From positions 23,565 to 87,564 of the forward strand of contig JASJOS010000026.1 in the NCBI GenBank assembly GCA_030068525.1: 64,000 nt of DNA, in the 5' to 3' direction. The notes beneath the pieces are model-generated. The model saw nothing but the letters and a program-made list of their open reading frames with translations, was not told the DNA's origin and made no database searches. Position numbers and translations under genes: made by a program. How positions within the stretch are numbered: position 1 is the stretch's first letter; every line of letters starts with the position of its first letter. Below are positions 26,972-35,364 of this stretch, piece after piece. The DNA is from Xanthocytophaga flava (GTDB taxonomy: Bacteria; Bacteroidota; Bacteroidia; Cytophagales; 172606-1).

Positions 26972-28042
26972 TTACTTGGTTTGCACATTTTCCAGCGAAC
27001 GATACTTGGATCGGGTAGACGTATTTTCTTTGAGGGTTACGGTTTTTTCCTGAATCACAAAATCAATCGGAGAAGTTAAGGCCATGGCTTTCAATACCTG
27101 CTCCAGACTTAGCTGTTTAATTCTTCCACTAAACCGGTACTGCTTGAGCTGTTCTGTTTCAAAAATGATCTTTACATCATGCAGCCTTTCAATCTTTCGG
27201 GCCAGCTCATCCAGTGATTCACCCCGTACAGCCAGCCATCCGTCTTTCCAGCCGGTTTCGACTTCTGTGTCGATTTGCGTTTGAAGTTCGCCGGCAGGTA
27301 AGCCCATGCGTAGTTTGTCTTTCCATAGGGCCAGCTTTTCCCCTGGTTTCAACAGATATTCTTTCGCCGCACTTGCCTTAGGCTTTACTTTCAGGGAGCC
27401 TCTGACCAGTGTGGTAACCACCTTTTGATCATCACTATAGGCCTTTACATTGAAGGCGGTACCCAAGACGGTAATATCCTGAGCCTGTGTATGTACCTGA
27501 AAGGCAACTTCTCTTTTGATTACATCGAAAAAGGCTTCTCCCTCCAGGTTTATATTGCGGTTGGTGATGCCATAATTTTTAGTAAAGGATATCTTGCTGC
27601 CTGCATTCAACCACACCTTTGAGTGATCGGGTAAGGTGACTACTGAGGTTGATCCGGTTGGTGCTTCAATCGTAGTCAATACATCCTCTGCTCCCGATTG
27701 CGATTGGGTATTTCCTATCCATTGCCAAAGCAAAAAAGAAGAAACCAGTGTAAGCACAATCATGGCTGCATAGCGTACGAAGGCAGGGACTGAAAACTTT
27801 CTTTGCGGTTTTTCTTTTTCTTTCACCCGATTCCAAACCGCATCCCATCCGTCTGCAATGTCAATCTGCTGATAGGGCAGGGTTTCGAAGGTGTGCCAGT
27901 GTTTGCGAAGCCTGGCAAACTCTTCCTGAAACTGGGCATCGTCTTTCAACGCCTCCCATTCCGGTTGGTCTTCTTGGTCTAAACCGCTGGTCAGGTATTT
28001 GGCTGCCAGATACCACTTCTGTTCTTGTTCGTTTTCTTGCAT
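26972..28042 (-). CDS. FecR-family anti-sigma factor
   Basis: A 356-residue protein; the ATG at 28042 is chosen over a preceding TTG. Domains: N-terminal cytoplasmic helical sigma-binding part (residues 1-85), one transmembrane helix (YAAMIVLTLVSSFLLWQWIG), a FecR beta domain (TTIEAPTGSTSVVTLPDHSK, LEGEAFFDV, ITVLGTAFNVKAY, LLKPGEKLAL), and a C-terminal STN-like DUF4974 domain (LKQYRFSGRIKQLSLEQVLK). It would hold the ECF sigma factor at 30608 inactive until the SusC STN domain signals substrate. It lies between the T9SS gene and SusC. Confidence 0.93.
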   Translation of the reverse strand: MQENEQEQKWYLAAKYLTSGLDQEDQPEWEALKDDAQFQEEFARLRKHWHTFETLPYQQIDIADGWDAVWNRVKEKEKPQRKFSVPAFVRYAAMIVLTLVSSFLLWQWIGNTQSQSGAEDVLTTIEAPTGSTSVVTLPDHSKVWLNAGSKISFTKNYGITNRNINLEGEAFFDVIKREVAFQVHTQAQDITVLGTAFNVKAYSDDQKVVTTLVRGSLKVKPKASAAKEYLLKPGEKLALWKDKLRMGLPAGELQTQIDTEVETGWKDGWLAVRGESLDELARKIERLHDVKIIFETEQLKQYRFSGRIKQLSLEQVLKAMALTSPIDFVIQEKTVTLKENTSTRSKYRSLENVQTK

Positions 28043-28072
28043 CAATCTGTTTGTTATCAGACTATAATCTTG

Positions 28073-29860
28073 TTAGCGGGTTATAATCAGCTTTCGGCTT
28101 GCGTGAATGGAATCTCCTTTGATATGCAAAATGTAGGTGCCGGCAGGCAAGTCTGAAGTGTCTATCGGTACGATGTGTTTGACTCCTGGCGCATACGTAT
28201 TTTCCTTACTAGTCCAAACCGATGCCCCTACCAGATTTACGACCTCAAAACTGATTTTGGAAGGTTGTTTTACGTCAAAATCGATATAGGTTTTACCATG
28301 CGATGGATTGGGATAAGGAGCAGAAAGTGTACCCCAGTTGTAATGCGAATCATCTGTTCCCAGTGGAGCATTGGTAAAGTTGAAATCCAATACCACTATA
28401 CCAGACGGCCCATTCGGATCATTGGGGGTACCTGCACCGGTTACCCGGATATAAAACTCCTGGCCTGCTTTGACTTCGTAACCGACGATTTTAGATTGCA
28501 GCTGTTCCTGTGAAATATTATCGTTGCAGGCAAACTGATCAAAATTCTTATCCAGAATCAATAAGATGGTATTAAAATCAGTCTCCGAAAGATCAACTGT
28601 CATATAGCCATCAGAGGGAGCTTTAAAATACCACCAGATGGAATTGGACACATCAAAATACCCTTCCGGTGCACAATAGGCTAAGCTTTCGAAAGCAGGT
28701 TCCGGTTGAGCCCGCGTATTGTACGAACCATATCTGCCCCCAACAGGTAACAGTTCTATGGCATGCTGGATGCTGTCATTTGCAGGCGACGACTCTACGA
28801 TAGGCCTTGCCACCGTTTTTTCAGGGGGCGTAAGGACATGTTGCTGGCCATTAACCTCTACCTTTGTAAAGACAACGCTTGCATCCTCATAAGGATAGTT
28901 GGGAGCATACGCCGGATTGATCTTGTAGAACAGCCAGAAATAGTTGTCTCCCACAGGTAACTGCTTATTGCCTTTGATCTCAAATATACTGTCAGGTGTA
29001 GCAACGGTTCCAAAAAGCTCCCCCTGGATACTGTTTTCCTCATCAATGGTGCTAATAAACGAATCCTGCCCAGTAGAATATAAAGAGGCACTGGTGATCT
29101 GGGCAGGATCAATCGTGCCTATTTTAGCGAATGTCAGGGAGGTAAGGTTGGCCAGATCGTAATCTCCAACAATGGTTAGTTTAATCCCAACAATCACGCC
29201 TGTTCCTACATATTTTAAGGGAAGTACATCCGTGGTCTGACTATAGATTTCGTGCTGATAAAAGTCGGCCTGTTGTTTAGGGCGGACCCAGACATTGTCC
29301 AGGTACCAGTCATCTACATTATGCCAGTCTGCGGAGCTGTTTTCATGAACAAAAGCTATGTAAATGGGCTTGTTGTAGTATCCTTTCAAGTCAAGGAATA
29401 AAGTTTCTTCATATCCCGGAAATTCCTCTTCTGTATAACTGGCCAGTGTATCTGTAAAATCTCCCGGTGCATTGGATTTTGTGGATAGCAATACATGATA
29501 TTTTGATCCGAAAACGGTGTCAACAAATACCTGAGAAGCGTCAAAGATGAGGAAATCTCCGTTTTTAGGAGTGATTTTAGGAGTAATGAGCCAATCTTCA
29601 TCAATATCGCCTGCCAGCGCATCATCTCCCCAGTTACTCCAGGCTAATTTTGATCCGAACATGTCTTTGGTCGAGACCATCCAGTGACTATCCGGATTAC
29701 TCCCTCCGGACTGATAATACGTCCATCCAGTAGGCAATTCGCCTATTTTGGTATTGTCAAAGTTTTCATAAAAGGTAACGTTCTGAGCCTGAGCAGTTGA
29801 ACAGAACAGGGATACAATACAAAGGGGAATTACTAAATAGGCTAGGTAGAGTTTCGACAT
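28073..29860 (-). CDS. T9SS-exported surface protein, cleaved-adhesin domain
   Basis: A 595-residue protein. Signal peptide to about residue 26 (CSTAQAQ). Residues 28-200 form a cleaved-adhesin/choice-of-anchor J beta-jelly roll (ENFDNTKIGELPTGWTYY, DEDWLITPKI, DDWYLDNVWV). A middle beta-rich part and a pre-peptidase-like domain (DSIWWYFKAPSDGYMTVDLS) follow. The last 80 residues are a type A T9SS sorting domain (YPNPSHGKTYIDF, LPAGTYILHIKGD, SRKLIITR). It is exported by T9SS and attached to the surface, and may bind or degrade the substrate. Lying 30 bp before FecR, it is probably part of the same transcript. Confidence 0.85.
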   Translation of the reverse strand: MSKLYLAYLVIPLCIVSLFCSTAQAQNVTFYENFDNTKIGELPTGWTYYQSGGSNPDSHWMVSTKDMFGSKLAWSNWGDDALAGDIDEDWLITPKITPKNGDFLIFDASQVFVDTVFGSKYHVLLSTKSNAPGDFTDTLASYTEEEFPGYEETLFLDLKGYYNKPIYIAFVHENSSADWHNVDDWYLDNVWVRPKQQADFYQHEIYSQTTDVLPLKYVGTGVIVGIKLTIVGDYDLANLTSLTFAKIGTIDPAQITSASLYSTGQDSFISTIDEENSIQGELFGTVATPDSIFEIKGNKQLPVGDNYFWLFYKINPAYAPNYPYEDASVVFTKVEVNGQQHVLTPPEKTVARPIVESSPANDSIQHAIELLPVGGRYGSYNTRAQPEPAFESLAYCAPEGYFDVSNSIWWYFKAPSDGYMTVDLSETDFNTILLILDKNFDQFACNDNISQEQLQSKIVGYEVKAGQEFYIRVTGAGTPNDPNGPSGIVVLDFNFTNAPLGTDDSHYNWGTLSAPYPNPSHGKTYIDFDVKQPSKISFEVVNLVGASVWTSKENTYAPGVKHIVPIDTSDLPAGTYILHIKGDSIHASRKLIITR

Positions 29861-29991
29861 AGAATGGTAAGGCTTATGCTAGAATTTGCCATAAGACAGG
29901 AAACCGTTAGCCAACCCTTAAAAGAAGTTGAATTATTTTTAAAAGATTTTTTGAAGAGGATGGAGGGCTTGCCTGCGATGGGTACGTTCTA

Positions 29992-30022
29992 CCCTTATCC
30001 TGTCCCATAACTTTTCTGGAAA
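29992..30022 (-). repeat. GGGACAAGATAAGG module, single arm
   Basis: ACCCTTATCCTGTCCCATAA and the following CTTTTCTGGAAA match the right arm at 18109-18139, but no left arm is present. Confidence 0.65.
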
Positions 30023-30026
30023 CAAA

Positions 30027-30074
30027 GAAAGTTTCTGGCGCGGGTGCCACCCGTGCCCATTTCTGCGTCCGCTT
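30027..30074 (+). repeat. Paired-hairpin module, partial copy
   Basis: Matches the outer right half of 18155-18330 in inverse orientation (GAAAGTTTCTGGCGC, GTGCCCATTT, GCGTCCGCT). Its hairpin is CGGGT/ACCCG instead of CAAGCG/CGCTTG, so the pairing is kept with different bases. Confidence 0.6.
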
Positions 30075-30114
30075 AATGCTTCAAGGTAAGAAAACCACTC
30101 AAGCTACCTCCTCT

Positions 30115-30228
30115 GTCCTTCTGGAAGAATCTCGTGGCAAGACCGGCGGCCTTGGGATTTGGAGAGTTTTTCTCTCTGAAAGTAAAAATGGCTCTATTTG
30201 TCACACGTGCCCCGCCGTGGCGGGAAGA
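30115..30228 (+). repeat. 112-bp-type inverted-repeat element, diverged copy B
   Basis: Begins GTCCTTCTGGAAGAATCTCG, contains GGCAAGACCGGCGGCC and GGCTCTATTTGTCACA, and ends near GAAGATTCTTC after an inserted GC-rich hairpin (CCCGCCGTGGCGGG). The inverse end is less conserved than in copies A, C and D. Confidence 0.65.
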
Positions 30229-30339
30229 TTCTTCATTTATCTATTGTCACTTACATTGCTCTTCCACTAGCTCCTTCATTTTTTGCTTGCCCCAAAAACA
30301 GGGCACCAAACGAGAGTTTGGTGAGCCAGATTTGTGCAC

Positions 30340-30424
30340 GAGCAAAAAAGGGCACTTTTCTCCGAACCTCCCGCCCACAGGCCAAAGGCCAACCTCGCGG
30401 AGAAAAGATTGCCAACGTACCTAC
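30340..30424 (-). repeat. GGCCAAAGGCC module, copy 2
   Basis: Inverse copy of 18451-18540: AGCAAAAAAGGGCACTTTTC, GGCCAAAGGCCAACCTCGCG, then GAAAAGATTGCCAACGTACC. Confidence 0.7.
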
Positions 30425-30607
30425 ACTACCATTCGTTATTTAAGTTGTCTTTACTCTCTTTGTGACATTTATTATCCTTTTTCAATGGCATTTTTTACTC
30501 AAAATTCGGGATGACTCATGTGTAGAGGATTTTCTGGGATAAGTAGGATCTTTCACCTGTAGCTAGAGAAATAAGTGCAGGTAAGCTGCTGACTGAGAGG
30601 AGATTAT

Positions 30608-31177
30608 TTATCGGAGTAGAAATCCGAAGGAGAGCAGGAGGGAGATAAGTAAATTTTTTAACCTTTTCAGGGCTATCGTTATTTGTCCCTCTACTGTTTT
30701 AACGGAAATCTGTAGTTTAGCCGCAATTTCTTTATTAGAGAGTTTTTCGATTCGGCTCATTATAAAAATCTCTTTGCATTTTTCGGGTAAACTATCAATC
30801 CCCTTTAACAATATTTCTTCCTGTTCCGCTGCGATGATTTTATCAAGGATAGGGTCCTGAATAAAAGGATTTTTCTTCCAGTCCGTTAATCTTCGCTGAG
30901 CGACTTTATTTTTCTCAATAAAATTATAACAGGCGTTCCGGACTGAATGGTAGAGATAGGTTTTTAAGGAGAAATTGATTTCAACAGAAGCGTGTTTTTC
31001 CCAAAACCGGATGAAAAATTCCTGTGTAATCTCCTTTGCCTCTTCCACATCTCCCACATATTTCATTGCAAACAAGGTTAAAGGCCTGTAATACAAATGA
31101 AAGATCGTTTTAAAAGCTGCCTGATTGCCATCTTTTAGCTGCCGTATCAGATCTTCTTCAGTGTGAAAAGGGGTCAA
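30608..31177 (-). CDS. ECF-type RNA polymerase sigma factor
   Basis: A 189-residue sigma-70-family factor. Region 2: FHLYYRPLTLFAMKYVGDVE, EEAKEITQEFFIRFWEKH. Region 4: LPEKCKEIFIMSRIEKLSNK, EIAAKLQISVKTVEGQITIA. It matches the Bacteroidota ECF subgroup that partners with FecR. The start is a TTG (MTPFHTEED), since an in-frame stop lies just upstream and no ATG fits. It presumably drives the T9SS, FecR and SusCD genes downstream, from which it is separated by a 747-bp repeat island; usually the FecR gene follows directly. Confidence 0.93.
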   Translation of the reverse strand: MTPFHTEEDLIRQLKDGNQAAFKTIFHLYYRPLTLFAMKYVGDVEEAKEITQEFFIRFWEKHASVEINFSLKTYLYHSVRNACYNFIEKNKVAQRRLTDWKKNPFIQDPILDKIIAAEQEEILLKGIDSLPEKCKEIFIMSRIEKLSNKEIAAKLQISVKTVEGQITIALKRLKNLLISLLLSFGFLLR

Positions 31178-31368
31178 TAGGGTTTGGAATTAACGTTAGT
31201 GATCAGGGGAGGCAATAAAGATTGTTAAGTAAAGATAGTTATTGATTTGAAAAAATAGAAAGTGAAGCATAAATTATAGCTAAAAACGTTCAAATGAATA
31301 CACTTTATAGGAGAATTGTATAGCTGATTCTATACATCATTTCTTCCTTGAAAACAGCCCTGAGTTTT

Positions 31369-31695
31369 ATGAGGGTGTATAAAAGATGTAGTAGAAAAGT
31401 CCCACAAGAAGGGGTGTTTGCTATTAATGGTAAAAGGGCTTTCTATTATTTTCATGGCATTGGCTGTCGTATTTCTATTGGAAAAGAAGAAATAGATTTT
31501 GATTATGGTATAAATGGACGTATAGATGGTTTTGATCCATGGAGGATTTCTTTATTCTTACGTGATAAATCGGATGACCCACTCTCCACATTTTCCCAGG
31601 GAGAGATACAAAATTGTTTTGATCTACTGGAGGAAAAAGGTGTTATACAAAAACCAGCTAGATTCCCAGGTTGGCATTTATATTATTTTAAATAG
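31369..31695 (+). CDS. DUF6896 protein (immunity-like)
   Basis: A 108-residue soluble protein from the ATG of MRVYKRCSRK; an upstream TTG is possible. It carries the DUF6896 pattern as I remember it: a YYFHGIGCRISIGKEEIDFD core, then GFDPWRISLFL, and a C-terminal LEEKGVIQKP helix. Members occur singly near polymorphic-toxin genes and are taken as putative immunity proteins. It is divergent from the sigma gene and 14 bp before the next gene. Confidence 0.65.
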   Translation: MRVYKRCSRKVPQEGVFAINGKRAFYYFHGIGCRISIGKEEIDFDYGINGRIDGFDPWRISLFLRDKSDDPLSTFSQGEIQNCFDLLEEKGVIQKPARFPGWHLYYFK

Positions 31696-31709
31696 TCTTA
31701 TAATTCAGT

Positions 31710-32147
31710 ATGGAAGAAATTAAGAGGGTAGTAGAGGTTGTAAAGCAGCAATGTGTGGTGAAAACTATTGCCGGAGGAGGAAATGGTTCAATAATTTTAT
31801 TTGAAATAGGTGAGCCGGTTGCCTATATTTTATACATATACTGTACATGGCGTCTTGAGAAAGGAAATGAAGTTCTTTCTGGCTGGAATGAGTCTCCAGA
31901 TCCGGAAACTGGTAGTCTCACTTTGACTATTACTGCTTTAGAAGGTGACATAATTGAAGAGGTTAGCTTAAGCAATTTTTATGACCTGTCAATACATTTT
32001 AAGAGTGGCAAAAGACTAACAGTATTCTGTGATATAACACCTAATCTGGAAGGAGACTACACGAACTGGTCTTTTTGTGACATACATACTAACAAATGTT
32101 ATACAATAGATAAAAATTTTTCAGTTCAATTGGAGACCTATAATTGA
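31710..32147 (+). CDS. Small beta-rich protein of unknown function
   Basis: A 145-residue soluble protein. Stretches YILYIYCTWRLEKGNEVLSG and LSIHFKSGKRLTVFCDITP suggest a compact beta-sheet fold seen in small putative immunity proteins, but I cannot name a family. No signal peptide. It lies 14 bp after the DUF6896 gene and is probably co-transcribed with it. Confidence 0.55.
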   Translation: MEEIKRVVEVVKQQCVVKTIAGGGNGSIILFEIGEPVAYILYIYCTWRLEKGNEVLSGWNESPDPETGSLTLTITALEGDIIEEVSLSNFYDLSIHFKSGKRLTVFCDITPNLEGDYTNWSFCDIHTNKCYTIDKNFSVQLETYN

Positions 32148-32494
32148 TGTTAAACTAATCCAATATTCCTTGAATAAATGAATAAAGAATACTGTGGTGT
32201 TACTTTGTTGTTTCTGAGAAGTAGTGATACTGGATTACTCAAATCCTATGTTTTGGAATTGGAGGATAACCAGTTACCCATTTGTTAAATGTATGAAATA
32301 GTAAATCTTCATGCTTGTTCCTGAATTGACTTACTATTTCCGTTGTTAATATTCTCCAGCTATCCAGATATATGAATCTACTAAATGAAATTACAGAGGT
32401 AATGTGAGGGAATGCAGTTATGAACTCCGATGATCCTGCTTCTTTGAGCCACTGTGATTAAATGTAATTACTCTTTAATCCAATAGATATTCCT
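32148..32494. other. Intergenic region with gene scraps
   Basis: It contains a 36-codon frame from the ATG at 32178 to 32288 (KEYCGVTLLFLRSSDTGLL and following residues), perhaps a truncated gene, and the degenerate copy of the gene at 15212 listed next. Confidence 0.4.
32372..32460 (+). pseudogene. Truncated copy of the gene at 15212
   Basis: About 87 bp from ATGAATCTACTAAATG align with the first codons at 15212, giving NEITEVM, a stop, then GNAVMNSDDPASLSHCD. The in-frame TGA and the abrupt loss of similarity show a dead fragment left by a duplication. Confidence 0.75.
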
Positions 32495-33655
32495 ATGAGG
32501 TGGTTAGTGATTGTCTTTATTCTATTTTTCTATAACAATCTTTATGCAGAAGATATCACAGTAACTTTTCTGACGAATAAAGTAAAAATACCACTTGTTA
32601 GGAAATACTTTGGTACTAGGTATAAAGTTAAAAATCTGAAATCATTTATTGAAGATACCAAACTTGATAACTGTGATGCATTACTATCAAATTTAAAGGA
32701 TACTAAAGAAAGCTTGCATCTGAATGATTATCTTTATAATCAGCTGATTGGTGAAGTTGTTAATGTACTTTATAGTGGTTATAATGAAGATTTTAAAAAC
32801 GCTTATATTGGCTATCTTCTAGAAAAGTCTGGGTATAAAGTCTTTATAGCTTATTATAAACAAATTTTACTTTTTGTGTGTAGTAGTGAATTTATCTATA
32901 ACCGGAATTCTTTTCGCAGTGGAAAAAATCTTTACTTCTGCTTAAATGCTAAAAGAATAAAAGACCTACAAATAAATAGTGAAGATTGTTATGAGTTAAA
33001 TGGACAATCTGGCAAAAATTTCTCTTTTTCAGCAGATGTAACCCCTATTACTGCCGAACCAGAAATTCTAAATTATAAAGTACGTTTGTTTGATGGATCG
33101 ATCTATCATGAGCTACAATATAACCTTAATAAAACATTAATAGACGCATACAATGGGTATCCTTTAGTTGAACTTGGCGCAGTAAGCAACACAGAGTTAT
33201 CAAAAGAAGCTTACAGCAGTTTAATCTCCGAATTAAAAAGACTTGTTGATGGTAAGGATCAAAAAACGAGTGTCAAAATTTTACTTTCATTTGTAAGAAA
33301 GCTTGGAACATATAAGTTTGACACCGAAGTATATGGTACTGAAAGATGGTTTAGACCAGAAGAAGCACTTTATTATGAATATAAGGATTGTGATGATTAC
33401 TCAATACTATTCTATTATCTTGTTAAAACAGTATTAGATCTTCCAGTTATTATAATCCAGTATCCTGGTCATGAGCATGTTAATGTAGGTGTAGAATTGG
33501 AACAACCCATTGGAATGATATATACACATAAAGAAAAAATATATACCATTTGTGAACCAACTGATTCCCTGGACAATCAGGAGTTTTGTACTGATACCTC
33601 CTTAGTAAAGGTTAAGAATAAAAAAATACTAGCAGAATATAATCCTAAAAACTGA
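32495..33655 (+). CDS. Secreted transglutaminase-like cysteine-protease-fold protein
   Basis: A 386-residue exported protein (signal peptide WLVIVFILFFYNNLYAE). The first 250 residues are unassigned. The C-terminal part (about 285-345) has ERWFRPEEALYYEYKDCDDY, SILFYYLVKTVLDLPVII and YPGHEHVNVGV, the Cys...His order of transglutaminase-like peptidases; the Cys lies in KDCDDY and the His in EHVNV. The protein is likely periplasmic. The target is unknown, and the family often processes peptidoglycan or peptides. Confidence 0.7.
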   Translation: MRWLVIVFILFFYNNLYAEDITVTFLTNKVKIPLVRKYFGTRYKVKNLKSFIEDTKLDNCDALLSNLKDTKESLHLNDYLYNQLIGEVVNVLYSGYNEDFKNAYIGYLLEKSGYKVFIAYYKQILLFVCSSEFIYNRNSFRSGKNLYFCLNAKRIKDLQINSEDCYELNGQSGKNFSFSADVTPITAEPEILNYKVRLFDGSIYHELQYNLNKTLIDAYNGYPLVELGAVSNTELSKEAYSSLISELKRLVDGKDQKTSVKILLSFVRKLGTYKFDTEVYGTERWFRPEEALYYEYKDCDDYSILFYYLVKTVLDLPVIIIQYPGHEHVNVGVELEQPIGMIYTHKEKIYTICEPTDSLDNQEFCTDTSLVKVKNKKILAEYNPKN

Positions 33656-33747
33656 TTATATTCTGTAGCTAATCTTGTTAGAGTAGTATCCAATAATGAG
33701 GCAAAAGGATTGCCAAACTGGAAATGAAAGTTTGCTACTCATGTAGA

Positions 33748-33778
33748 CCCTTATTTTGTCCCATATCTTTTCTGGAAA
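33748..33778 (-). repeat. GGGACAAGATAAGG module, single arm
   Basis: ACCCTTATTTTGTCCCATAT and TTTTCTGGAAA match the right arm of 18073-18132. Confidence 0.65.
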
Positions 33779-33814
33779 CATGGTTTGTAAATAAAGAAAA
33801 AAAACACTTTCCCT

Positions 33815-33927
33815 GTCCTCCTGAAAAGGCCGTGTGACAAATAGAGCCGCGCTTGGTTTTGTAGTGAAAGATATTTATTCAGAATCCAAAAGCCGCCGGT
33901 CTTGCCACGAGTTCCTTACAGGAGGAC
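33815..33927 (-). repeat. 112-bp-type inverted-repeat element, copy C (113 bp)
   Basis: Begins GTCCTCCTGAAAAGGCCGTG, continues TGACAAATAGAGCC, and ends GCCGCCGGTCTTGCCACGAG, then TTCC and AGGAGGAC. Same orientation as copy A and inverse of copy D. Confidence 0.8.
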
Positions 33928-34116
33928 AGAGTGTGGATGCTCCTTTCAGGAGGACAAAAAAAGGAGGATTGATCCTTCTATTAGTACAGAGAGGAATTGC
34001 TTGACACGAGAGAAAGAAGTTTTATATCCAATGGCGAGATAATATGACCAATTACTAACCGTACTCTAGTAGAAGCTTACAAACAGATATTATGTTTTGA
34101 TAAGTTGTACAAAACA

Positions 34117-34869
34117 TTAAAAGGCATAATTACGCATGCCACCATCTACTACAGCTACTGTTCCAGTGACGTATCTGGCTCGCGGAGAGACAAGGAAAAC
34201 GGCCATGTTAGCCATATCCTGAGGCTCACCGAAATCGCCCAACGGAATTGCCTGTTCTGCAAAGCGTTGTCGTTCCTCTCCCGGAAAATAGGGGCGGATG
34301 TTATTGGTATCAATAAGACCTGGCTGGAGGCAATTGACTCTGATGCCATACTTGCCTAATTCACCAGCAAGTTGTTTTGACCAGGCCGTTACGGCAGCTT
34401 TGGCAATGGCTGACACATTCAGTTGACGTAGCTCATAGGTGCTGGTGAGGTTGAGAATTGCTCCCTGCTTTCGTTCTATAAAATGTGGTATAAGCAGATG
34501 CGTTAACTTGCGGTGTTGTTCAAAGTCAAGCGTCATGGCGGCAATCCAGTCTTCTTCCTGCCCGGTAAGTGGCACAGGTCTGCTACGGCCTGCATTGTTT
34601 ATCAGAATATCCACCTGCCCTAAGTTATCTAACGCTGCCTTGGCTATTCGCTGAGGTGCTTCTTTATCTACAAAGTCTTGAACCAGTAAAACAGGTTCCG
34701 TACCTCCTGAAGCGATGATGTCTGATTTTAAATCGTTAAGCAACGCTTCGTTACGGGCAGTTGCCAGCACTTTCACTCCTTCAAGGGCAAGCTCTCTGGT
34801 AATGGCTCTGCCTATACCCTGACTTGCTCCACTGACAATAGCGGTTTTCTTGTTTAAATGTAAGTCCAT
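34117..34869 (-). CDS. Short-chain dehydrogenase/reductase lacking the catalytic Tyr
   Basis: A 250-residue protein from the ATG of MDLHLNKKTAIV. A classic SDR Rossmann fold: SGASQGIGRA (nucleotide motif), NNAGRSRPV, ILNLTSTYE and VNCLQPGLIDT, with the C-terminal VSPRARYVTGTVAVVDGGM. At the YxxxK site it reads S-A-I-A-K, so the catalytic Tyr is Ser, and the loop between Ser and Lys is about three residues shorter than usual. It may still bind NAD(P)H and work by another route or be a binding protein. It is divergent from an HxlR gene. Confidence 0.88.
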   Translation of the reverse strand: MDLHLNKKTAIVSGASQGIGRAITRELALEGVKVLATARNEALLNDLKSDIIASGGTEPVLLVQDFVDKEAPQRIAKAALDNLGQVDILINNAGRSRPVPLTGQEEDWIAAMTLDFEQHRKLTHLLIPHFIERKQGAILNLTSTYELRQLNVSAIAKAAVTAWSKQLAGELGKYGIRVNCLQPGLIDTNNIRPYFPGEERQRFAEQAIPLGDFGEPQDMANMAVFLVSPRARYVTGTVAVVDGGMRNYAF

Positions 34870-34894
34870 ATTGCTGAAATTTTTGTTTTTTGCA

Positions 34895-34950
34895 ATAGTA
34901 GGGCTTTGCGCGTATTTTTGATTTACCTGTAATGAATTGTGTGCTACTAT
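34895..34950. promoter_or_regulatory. Inverted repeat between SDR and HxlR genes
   Basis: ATAGTAG (34895-34901) and CTACTAT (34944-34950) are perfect inverse copies 42 bp apart in the 95-bp divergent promoter region; they are plausible half-sites for the HxlR protein, or part of the two promoters. On the minus strand TACTATTG resembles the Bacteroidota -7 element TAnnTTTG. Confidence 0.35.
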
Positions 34951-34964
34951 AAAATTTGTAAGTA

Positions 34965-35315
34965 ATGCCAGGCAGAAAAACAACCTCCACCTTTACCCGA
35001 AACGAGCAATGCATTATCAACTGCAACCTCACCTATGCAGTACATATACTCAGCGGTCGTTGGAAACTGTTAATTCTTGATAAACTCAAACAAAGACAGA
35101 TGCGGTTTAGTGAATTAAAGAAGGAATTTTCCTATATCTCTGAGCGTATGCTAACCTTGCAATTGCAAGCAATGGAAGAGGATGGACTTCTGAAGCGAAC
35201 TGTCTATCCGGAAGTGCCGCCAAGGGTAGAATACGAACTTACGGAAATGGCCATTGAGCTGACTCCGATACTGGATCATCTGAGCCAATGGGCAGAAAAG
35301 AACCGAAAGAAGTAA
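34965..35315 (+). CDS. HxlR-family transcriptional regulator
   Basis: A 116-residue winged-helix protein: CIINCNLTYAVHILSGRWKL, LLILDKLKQRQMRFSELKKE, SERMLTLQLQAMEEDGLLKR, PPRVEYELTEMAIELTPIL. The conserved Cys near residue 21 may sense electrophiles or disulphide stress. It is divergently transcribed from the SDR gene, its probable target. It belongs to the same family as the regulator at 15989, which faces an OYE gene in the same arrangement. Confidence 0.85.
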   Translation: MPGRKTTSTFTRNEQCIINCNLTYAVHILSGRWKLLILDKLKQRQMRFSELKKEFSYISERMLTLQLQAMEEDGLLKRTVYPEVPPRVEYELTEMAIELTPILDHLSQWAEKNRKK

Positions 35316-35364
35316 AGTATGCTTGATAGTATCCCGATGTAATTTGGAGTTAACTTAATCCTTA

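Larger units (their letters stand above)
29861..30607. other. Repeat island 2 (no gene)
   Basis: A 0.75-kb gap separating the sigma gene from the rest of its regulon. It holds a half GGGACAAGATAAGG arm (29992-30022), part of the paired-hairpin module (30027-30074), a diverged 112-bp-type element (30115-30228) and the GGCCAAAGGCC module (30340-30424). Frames crossing these are not genes. A promoter for the T9SS gene must lie here but is not clear. Confidence 0.65.
33656..34116. other. Repeat island 3 (no gene)
   Basis: Contains one arm of the GGGACAAGATAAGG module (33748-33778) and the 112-bp-type element copy C (33815-33927), plus an extra CCTTTCAGGAGGAC end at 33942-33955. The last 150 bp before the SDR stop hold nothing I recognise. 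Confidence 0.65.

Noticed and set aside
30076..30514. Overlapping plus-strand frames in repeat island 2
   Set aside because: They cross repeat modules and the same peptide arises from the inverse copy at 18 kb; treated as repeat sequence.
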